The position numbers and the translations under genes are program-made. Below the pieces are notes generated by a model, which was not told where the DNA came from, searched no databases, and saw only the letters and a list, made by a program, of their open reading frames with translations. From contig DASTPP010000083.1 of assembly GCA_035762175.1 (NCBI GenBank), positions 1 through 9,140 of the forward strand: a stretch of 9,140 bases of DNA. Direction: 5' to 3'. This document shows positions 4,852 through 9,140 of the stretch, piece by piece (position 1 is the first letter of the stretch; each line of letters starts with the position of its first letter). Origin of the DNA: DASTPP01 sp035762175. GTDB lineage: Bacteria > Myxococcota_A > Polyangia > Polyangiales > Polyangiaceae.

Positions 4852-6177
4852 CTACCGCTCGGCCGGCAGGAGCCCGAGCTTGCGCAGGAAGGCGCGCACG
4901 TGGTGGCGCTCCATGCCGGAGCGGCGCGCCATCTCGGAGATGTTGCCCCCGGTCGCCTTGAAGAGGTCGGCGAAGTACTGCCGCTCGAAGTGCAGCACCG
5001 CGGCGCGCTTGGCCTCGGCGAAGGCGGTGGCGGGCGGGGCGCCGCCCTGCTCGAGGGCGCCGCGGCCCTCGAGGGGCAAGAGCAGCTCGAGCGAGTCGAC
5101 GTCGGCGCTGCCGCCGAGCGTGGCGAGCACGCTCGCGACGTTGACGAGCTCGCGCACGTTGCCCGGCCAGTCGTAGTGGGCGAAGCGGCGGGTGAGCTCG
5201 TCGGCGACCTCGGCGGCGCGGTCGGGGCGGCCGACGCGCTCGCAGGCGCGCATGGCGAGGGCGCGGGCGTCTTCGCGCCGCTCGCGCAGGGGGGGCAGCT
5301 CGAGGCGCACCTGCGCGAGCCGGAAGAACAGGTCGCTGCGGAAGCGGCCGGCGTTCATCTCGCGCCGCAGGTCGCGCCGCGTCGCGGCGACGACGCGCAC
5401 GTCGACCGGCTCGTAGGCCGAGCCGCCGACGCGCTTGACGCTGCGCTCGGCGATGGCGCGTAGTAGCTTGGGCTGCACCTCTTCGGGCAGCTCGCCGAGC
5501 TCGTCGAGAAAGAGCGTGCCGCCGTTCGCCTCGAGAAAGGCGCCCGCCTTGCGCGCGACCGCGCCGGTGAAGCTGCCCTTCTCGTGGCCGAAGAGCAGGC
5601 TCTCGGCCAGCCCCGCCGGCACCGCGCCGCAGTCGACGACGACGAAGGGCCCGCTCTTGCGGCGGCTGTGCTCGTGCAGCGCCTGCGCCACCAGCTCTTT
5701 GCCCGTGCCCGTCTCGCCGAGCACCAGCACCGAGAGCTCGGTCGGCGCGACGGCGCCGAGCGCCTGGTAGAGCCGGCGCATCGGCGGCGACGAGCCGACG
5801 AGGGGCCCGAAGCTCTCTTCGTAGCTGAGCTCGACGCGCGACTTCGACTGCGCGGGCGCGAAGACGACGTCGGTCTGCCCGACGCGCAGCGTGCAGGGGC
5901 CGGTCAGGCTCACCTCGTCGACGCGGACCGGGCCGATGAAGGTGCCGTTCTTGCTGCCGAGGTCGCGCAGCGTCACGCCGTACGAGCCCGCCCGCAGCTC
6001 GCAGTGCAGCGCGCTCACCTCGGGGTCGTCGAGGGCGACGCTCGCCGAGGGGTCGCGCCCGATGGTGATCGGGTCGACCCCGACCGGCACCGCCGCCCCG
6101 CCGGGCGCGGTCAGGGTGCCGCCGCGCACGAACCAGTGCAGCGGCCGGGCCCGCGTCGCGTCGGTCGGGGCGCTCAC
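4852..6177 (-). CDS. FHA-domain sigma-54-dependent transcriptional activator
   Basis: Enhancer-binding protein predicted to remodel sigma-54 RNA polymerase by ATP hydrolysis. The 441-residue protein has an N-terminal FHA domain (about residues 20-108). Its phosphothreonine-pocket residues GR (40-41), S55, H58 and SKNGTF (75-80) are present, although the usual Arg after the Ser is Ala. The AAA+ domain (about 124-350) shows Walker A GETGTGKE (154-161), the sigma-54 contact loop as GSFTGA (201-206, Ser in place of the common Ala), Walker B GGTLFLDE (219-226), the arginine-finger region FRSDLFFRL (279-287) and WPGNVREL (337-344). A Fis-type helix-turn-helix ends the protein (about 405-436). There is no receiver domain, so input is probably Ser/Thr phosphorylation read by FHA, as in many myxobacterial activators. 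The start is the GTG at 6177-6175, overlapping the stop of the upstream Fur gene as GTGA; no good Shine-Dalgarno precedes it, consistent with translational coupling. A longer in-frame extension inside the Fur gene lacks protein character. Confidence 0.93.
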   Translation of the reverse strand: MSAPTDATRARPLHWFVRGGTLTAPGGAAVPVGVDPITIGRDPSASVALDDPEVSALHCELRAGSYGVTLRDLGSKNGTFIGPVRVDEVSLTGPCTLRVGQTDVVFAPAQSKSRVELSYEESFGPLVGSSPPMRRLYQALGAVAPTELSVLVLGETGTGKELVAQALHEHSRRKSGPFVVVDCGAVPAGLAESLLFGHEKGSFTGAVARKAGAFLEANGGTLFLDELGELPEEVQPKLLRAIAERSVKRVGGSAYEPVDVRVVAATRRDLRREMNAGRFRSDLFFRLAQVRLELPPLRERREDARALAMRACERVGRPDRAAEVADELTRRFAHYDWPGNVRELVNVASVLATLGGSADVDSLELLLPLEGRGALEQGGAPPATAFAEAKRAAVLHFERQYFADLFKATGGNISEMARRSGMERHHVRAFLRKLGLLPAER

Positions 6178-6686
6178 GAGGGCCCGGCCGGCCGCAACAG
6201 GACGTTCGGGCGCCGCGGCGCCGCGCTCTTCTTCTGCGCGCACGCGGCGCAGACCCCGTACAGCTCGTGCTTGTGCCACTGCACCTGGAAGCCGTGCCGC
6301 TCGGCCACCTCTTCTTGCAGCCGCTCGATGCCCGGCTCTTCGAACTCGGAGATGGCCCCGCACTCGAGGCAGATGAGGTGGTCGTGGTGGTGGTCGTCGA
6401 GCGCCATCTCGTAGCGCGTCACGCCGTCGCTGAAGCGGCGCTCGTGCGCGACGCCGCACTCGGCGAGCAGCTTGAGCGTGCGGTAGACCGTGGCGTAGCC
6501 CACCTTCGGGTCGGCCGCGCGCACCTGGCCCAGCAGCTCTTCGATGGTGATGTGGGCCGGCGACTGGAAGAAGGTCTCGACGATCAGCCGCCGCTGCTCG
6601 GTCGACCGCAGGCCCTTCTTGACCATGTATGCCTGCAGCAGCCCGCGCAGGTGGTCGATTTGGTCCTCGGGGGCGCTCGAAGCCAT
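6174..6686 (-). CDS. fur: Fur-family metal-responsive transcriptional regulator
   Basis: DNA-binding metalloregulator of the Fur/Zur/PerR superfamily, 170 residues against the usual 140-150. The winged-helix part spans about residues 12-90, with the recognition segment KVGYATVYRTLKLL (61-74). The metal-binding dimerisation part carries HHHDHLICLECG (99-110), QWHKHELYGVC (136-146) and two CxxC pairs (107-110, 146-149), which fit a structural zinc site. The C-terminal ~20 residues (KKSAAPRRP onward) are a basic extension. The HHHDHLICLxCG string resembles true Fur most, but Zur or PerR specificity cannot be excluded by eye. ATG at 6686-6684 is the only possible start: an in-frame TAG lies five codons upstream (6701-6699). 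Its stop overlaps the GTG of the sigma-54 activator by 4 nt, so the two should be co-translated. A G-quadruplex-forming tract lies 54-70 nt upstream of the start. Confidence 0.93.
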   Translation of the reverse strand: MASSAPEDQIDHLRGLLQAYMVKKGLRSTEQRRLIVETFFQSPAHITIEELLGQVRAADPKVGYATVYRTLKLLAECGVAHERRFSDGVTRYEMALDDHHHDHLICLECGAISEFEEPGIERLQEEVAERHGFQVQWHKHELYGVCAACAQKKSAAPRRPNVLLRPAGPS

Positions 6687-6739
6687 GGCCCGGCCAGGCT
6701 AGCCCAAACCCTCGCCCCCGACCACCTACCCCGGCCCTG

Positions 6740-6756
6740 CCCGCCCCTCCCCGCCC
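6740..6756 (-). promoter_or_regulatory. G-quadruplex candidate in the Fur leader
   Basis: On the minus strand four G-runs, GGG-C-GGGG-A-GGGG-C-GGG, are joined by single-nucleotide loops, the most stable class of parallel quadruplex. More G-runs flank it (6764-6767, 6735-6737, 6729-6732). It is in the 125-bp gap between the ATPase-like gene and Fur, on the strand that would be the RNA. Folding in the mRNA or the DNA could influence Fur expression; the effect is inferred. Confidence 0.5.
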
Positions 6757-6781
6757 TTCCTCGCCCCGAACGGCGCGCCCG

Positions 6782-6805
6782 CCCGCGGCCCGCGCGGCCC
6801 GCGGG
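6782..6805 (-). terminator. GC hairpin after the ATPase-like gene
   Basis: CCCGCGG (6782-6788) and CCGCGGG (6799-6805) form a 7-bp stem around a self-complementary CCGCGCGG. It begins 6 nt after the stop codon at 6814-6812. No U-tract follows, so read-through into the Fur and sigma-54 activator genes is possible. Confidence 0.3.
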
Positions 6806-6811
6806 ACGCCC

Positions 6812-9140
6812 TCAGGGCGAAGCGCCGCCGATGTCGGACGCCGGGCCCGCCGGCAGCGGCGCGTCCCAGGGCGTCAGGGGGGCCTCGCGCCTCGCCGCCA
6901 TCACCCCCCGCGCGTGCAAGAGCGTGACCGCGCCGCCGACCAGGCCCGAGAGCGGCGCGAAGACCGCCGGCAGCAGGCCGAAGGCCACCGTCAGCGCCCC
7001 CACCACCCCCGGCGCCACCGCGAGCGCGAGCGCGAGCCGCGCCTCGGCCAGGGTGCGGTGCGCGATCGCGACGGCGAGCGCCGCGTCGCGCACGTCGTCG
7101 CTCGCCATCGCCACCGACCACTCGTTCGAGGGCGAGCCCGCCGCCTGCAGCGCCACCGACACGTCGGCCGCGCCGAGCAGCGCCCCGTCGGCCGCGGGCC
7201 GCCCGATGACCGCGACGCGCGCGCCGCCCTCGGCCAGCCGCCGCACCTCGCCCGCCCGGTCGGCCGGCAGCACCTCGGGCCGCACGTGATCGATGTCGAG
7301 CGCGCGCGCGATGGTCTCGCAGGTGTCGCGCGCCTCGCCGCTCAGCAAGACCGGCTCGACCTCGACGTCGAGCAGGTGCTGCACCGCCGCCCGCGCGCCC
7401 GAGCGCAGGCCGTCTTGCAGCGCCACGAGCCCCGCGAGCCGGCCCCCGACGGCCACGAGCAGCACCGTGCGCCCGAGCCCCTCGAGCTCGGCCACGCGCG
7501 CCTCGGCGAGCGCGACCGAGACGCGCTGCTCGAGCATCAGCGCCCGGCTGCCCACCAACAGCGTCTCGCCCGCCGACGTGACGGCCATCACCCCGAGCCC
7601 CGGCAAGGGGTGCGGGCTGCGCACCGCGTCGGGCGTGACGTTGCGGTGGCGCGCCCCCCGCACCGCCGCCACGGCGAGCGGGTGCGCCTGGCCCGCCTCG
7701 GCCCCCGCCGCCCAGGCCAGCACCTGCGCGGGCGAGGCGCGCCCGGTCGCCTCGACCTCGACGACGTCCGGCTCGCCGAAGAGCAGCGTGCCGCGCGCCG
7801 CGAAGACCGCGACCGAGGCGCGCGCCGCCTCGTCCCACGCCCGCGCGCCCTGGTACGAGATGCCCCGCCGCGCCGCCGAGAGCACGCCCCGCAGCACGTG
7901 CAGGCTCGCGACGCTCGCCACCGTCGTCGTGCCGAGCGCCCCGAACGCCGCGATCGCGCTCAGCCCGACGCCGAGCCACGACTCGCCGTTGGCGAAGGTC
8001 GCCAGCGCCGCGAGCAGGCCCGCCGCGAGCGCCCCCTGCGCCGCGATCACGCGCGAGAGCCGCGCCACCGACGCGTGCACGTCCGCCCGGCGCGCGGGGT
8101 CGAGCAGCGCCCGCGCCCACGCCCGGTCGCCGCCCGTCCAGGTCGTCACCCCCTGCACCGCCCCCTCGAGCACCCGCGCCCCCGCCACCAGCGCCGCCCC
8201 CTCGCCCCGCCGCGCCACCGCCGTCGCCCCGAGCCAGGGGTAGACGAGCGCCGAGCCCGCCGTCACGTTGAGGTCGGCCGGCGCGATCTCGCCCGGGCCG
8301 ACGCGCAACAGCTCGCCCGGCCGCAGCTCGTGCGCCGCCACCACGTCGGCGTCGCCCCCGACCACGCGCCGCCCCGGCAGCGCGAGCGCCGACGCGACCC
8401 ACCCCCGCTCGTCTTCGAGCTCCGACGCGCTCCGCGCCCGGAGCGCCGTCAAGAGGCCCCCCGTCACGACCGCGACGCCCGCCAGGTGAATCGCCTGGTT
8501 GGTCTGCGCGCTGCCGGTGAAGAAGGCCGCCGCCGCCGCCGCGCACGAGGCGAGCGCGGGCGCGAGCAAGAGCAACGGGTGCGCGTCGGCCGGATCGCGC
8601 CGGCGGGTGACGAGCCGCGCCGCGAGCGAGAGGCAGCCCGCCGACGCCACCACCAGGCGCGCCCCGTTGACCGCGCGCATCGGCCCGAGCAGCGAGAGCG
8701 CCACCGCCAGGAAGCCGCCCAGCGTCGCCATGCCCACCAAGAGCGCGTCCGCGTCGAGCGCCTCGGGCTCGTCGGCCCGCTCGCCCCACGCCTCGCCCCC
8801 CGGCCCCGCCGCCCCCGGCGCCGCCCAGAGCTCGTCGCCCCCGCCCGCCCCGGCCTCGCCGAGCGAGACCCCCGCCGCCTCGCCTTCGCCCCCTTCGAGC
8901 GCCCGAAAGGCCCCCGACGCGCCCGACCCCTCGGGCTTCGCCGCGCCCGGGCCCCGCGCCGTCGGCGCCGTCGCGAGCCCAAGCGCCCCCTCCGACGAGC
9001 GCGCCTCGGGGGCCGGGGGCGTCGCCTCGAGCGCCCCCCCCGGCGCCGAACGCGCGGCGGGCGGCGGCGCCTCGGAGGCCGCCGACGCCGGGCGCCGCGA
9101 CGCCTCGGCGGCCGCCGACGCCGGGCACCACGACGCCTCG
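6812..9140 (-). CDS. P1B-type ATPase homologue lacking its catalytic motifs (5' end outside window)
   Basis: 775 residues are visible and the frame is open to the right edge, so the N-terminus is missing. The first ~130 residues are Ala/Gly/Pro/Glu-rich with an 11-residue repeat. Then come four transmembrane segments (about 8731-8440), a cytosolic actuator-like region (to about 8050), two more segments (about 8050-7890), a phosphorylation/nucleotide-binding-like region (about 7800-7060) and two C-terminal segments (about 7036-6913): the eight-helix layout of heavy-metal P1B pumps. Homology is clear in HPLAVAAVR (7684 leftward) and in DIDHVRPEVLPADRAGEVRR. Key motifs are changed: DKTGTLT is AARGTLL (7801-7781), with Ala for the phosphorylated Asp; CPCALGLATP is AFGALGTTTV; GDGIND is GRPAAD (7204-7187); TGDN is SGEA; no TGES is visible. 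It should not pump by the P-type cycle. The frame is intact with normal GC3 codons, so a pseudoenzyme is favoured over a decaying pseudogene. It lies 125 bp before Fur on the same strand. Confidence 0.85.
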   Translation of the reverse strand, partial: EASWCPASAAAEASRRPASAASEAPPPAARSAPGGALEATPPAPEARSSEGALGLATAPTARGPGAAKPEGSGASGAFRALEGGEGEAAGVSLGEAGAGGGDELWAAPGAAGPGGEAWGERADEPEALDADALLVGMATLGGFLAVALSLLGPMRAVNGARLVVASAGCLSLAARLVTRRRDPADAHPLLLLAPALASCAAAAAAFFTGSAQTNQAIHLAGVAVVTGGLLTALRARSASELEDERGWVASALALPGRRVVGGDADVVAAHELRPGELLRVGPGEIAPADLNVTAGSALVYPWLGATAVARRGEGAALVAGARVLEGAVQGVTTWTGGDRAWARALLDPARRADVHASVARLSRVIAAQGALAAGLLAALATFANGESWLGVGLSAIAAFGALGTTTVASVASLHVLRGVLSAARRGISYQGARAWDEAARASVAVFAARGTLLFGEPDVVEVEATGRASPAQVLAWAAGAEAGQAHPLAVAAVRGARHRNVTPDAVRSPHPLPGLGVMAVTSAGETLLVGSRALMLEQRVSVALAEARVAELEGLGRTVLLVAVGGRLAGLVALQDGLRSGARAAVQHLLDVEVEPVLLSGEARDTCETIARALDIDHVRPEVLPADRAGEVRRLAEGGARVAVIGRPAADGALLGAADVSVALQAAGSPSNEWSVAMASDDVRDAALAVAIAHRTLAEARLALALAVAPGVVGALTVAFGLLPAVFAPLSGLVGGAVTLLHARGVMAARREAPLTPWDAPLPAGPASDIGGASP
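9069..9140 (-). repeat. 33-bp in-frame tandem repeat in the ATPase-like gene
   Basis: The sequence starting GCCTCGG at 9069 recurs at 9102 and again at 9135, at the window edge, with the first two units almost identical. The period is 33 bp, or 11 codons, encoding EAS(R/W)(R/C)PASAA(S/A) followed by a diverged unit. The repeat keeps the reading frame, unlike the two intergenic arrays. More copies may lie beyond the edge. Confidence 0.75.

Noticed and set aside
6178..6459. 94-residue N-terminal extension of the sigma-54 activator
   Set aside because: It lies wholly inside the Fur coding region in another frame and is Arg/Ala-rich. The GTG at 6177 gives a normal FHA start and a 4-nt overlap.
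7781..7804. Sequencing error or frameshift as the cause of the missing phosphorylation Asp
   Set aside because: The frame is continuous on both sides, GTL of the motif is kept, and four other motifs far away are also replaced, so one error cannot explain it.
6726..9131. 801-codon minus-strand frame over the ATPase-like gene
   Set aside because: It is a +1 shadow of almost pure Gly/Arg/Ala. The other frame shows membrane segments and clear P-type ATPase homology.

Overview
The window is very GC-rich, and every gene I can support lies on the minus strand. The gene content suggests a bacterium of the Myxococcota (old Deltaproteobacteria) type: a sigma-54 activator with an FHA domain instead of a receiver, a GAF/GAF/GGDEF cyclase, and Ala/Gly/Pro-rich proteins with almost all codons ending in G or C. 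This taxonomic reading is inference from gene content and composition; no rRNA or marker gene is present.

Layout, in the direction of transcription (right to left). (1) Position 9140 to 6812: a large membrane protein with the full P1B-type (heavy-metal) ATPase architecture, but with the catalytic motifs replaced, including the phosphorylated aspartate. It runs off the right edge, where its N-terminal part is low-complexity with an 11-residue repeat. (2) A 125-bp gap with a very strong G-quadruplex candidate on the transcribed-sense strand. (3) 6686-6174: a Fur-family metalloregulator, overlapping by 4 nt (4) 6177-4852: an FHA plus sigma-54 AAA+ plus Fis-type HTH activator. (5) 4851-4241: a 611-bp non-coding block with two different palindromic systems. 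One is a nested inverted-repeat element resembling a REP doublet or REPIN (4625-4851). The other is a 43-bp-period array of six 17-bp palindromes (4340-4584). (6) 4240-2099: a membrane-anchored diguanylate cyclase with intact GGEEF and I-site. (7) 2098-1417: a second non-coding block with seven 31-bp tandem repeats, a 13-bp-arm hairpin, a convincing U-tract terminator, and further hairpins in front of (8) 1416-193: a cyclopropane-fatty-acid-synthase-family methyltransferase. (9) Positions 45-1 may be the beginning of another minus-strand gene.

How the parts may work together: the Fur and FHA-activator genes are translationally coupled, so a metal or peroxide signal and a phosphothreonine signal are probably integrated in one operon. 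The ATPase-like pseudoenzyme lies just upstream on the same strand and could be a metal sensor or metal-binding membrane partner for it; this is speculation from position. The cyclase and the lipid methyltransferase appear to be separate transcription units, divided by the terminator at 1690-1726.

The most novel-looking items are the catalytically dead P1B-ATPase homologue, the 43-bp palindrome array with its reversal of polarity, and the nested REP-like element.
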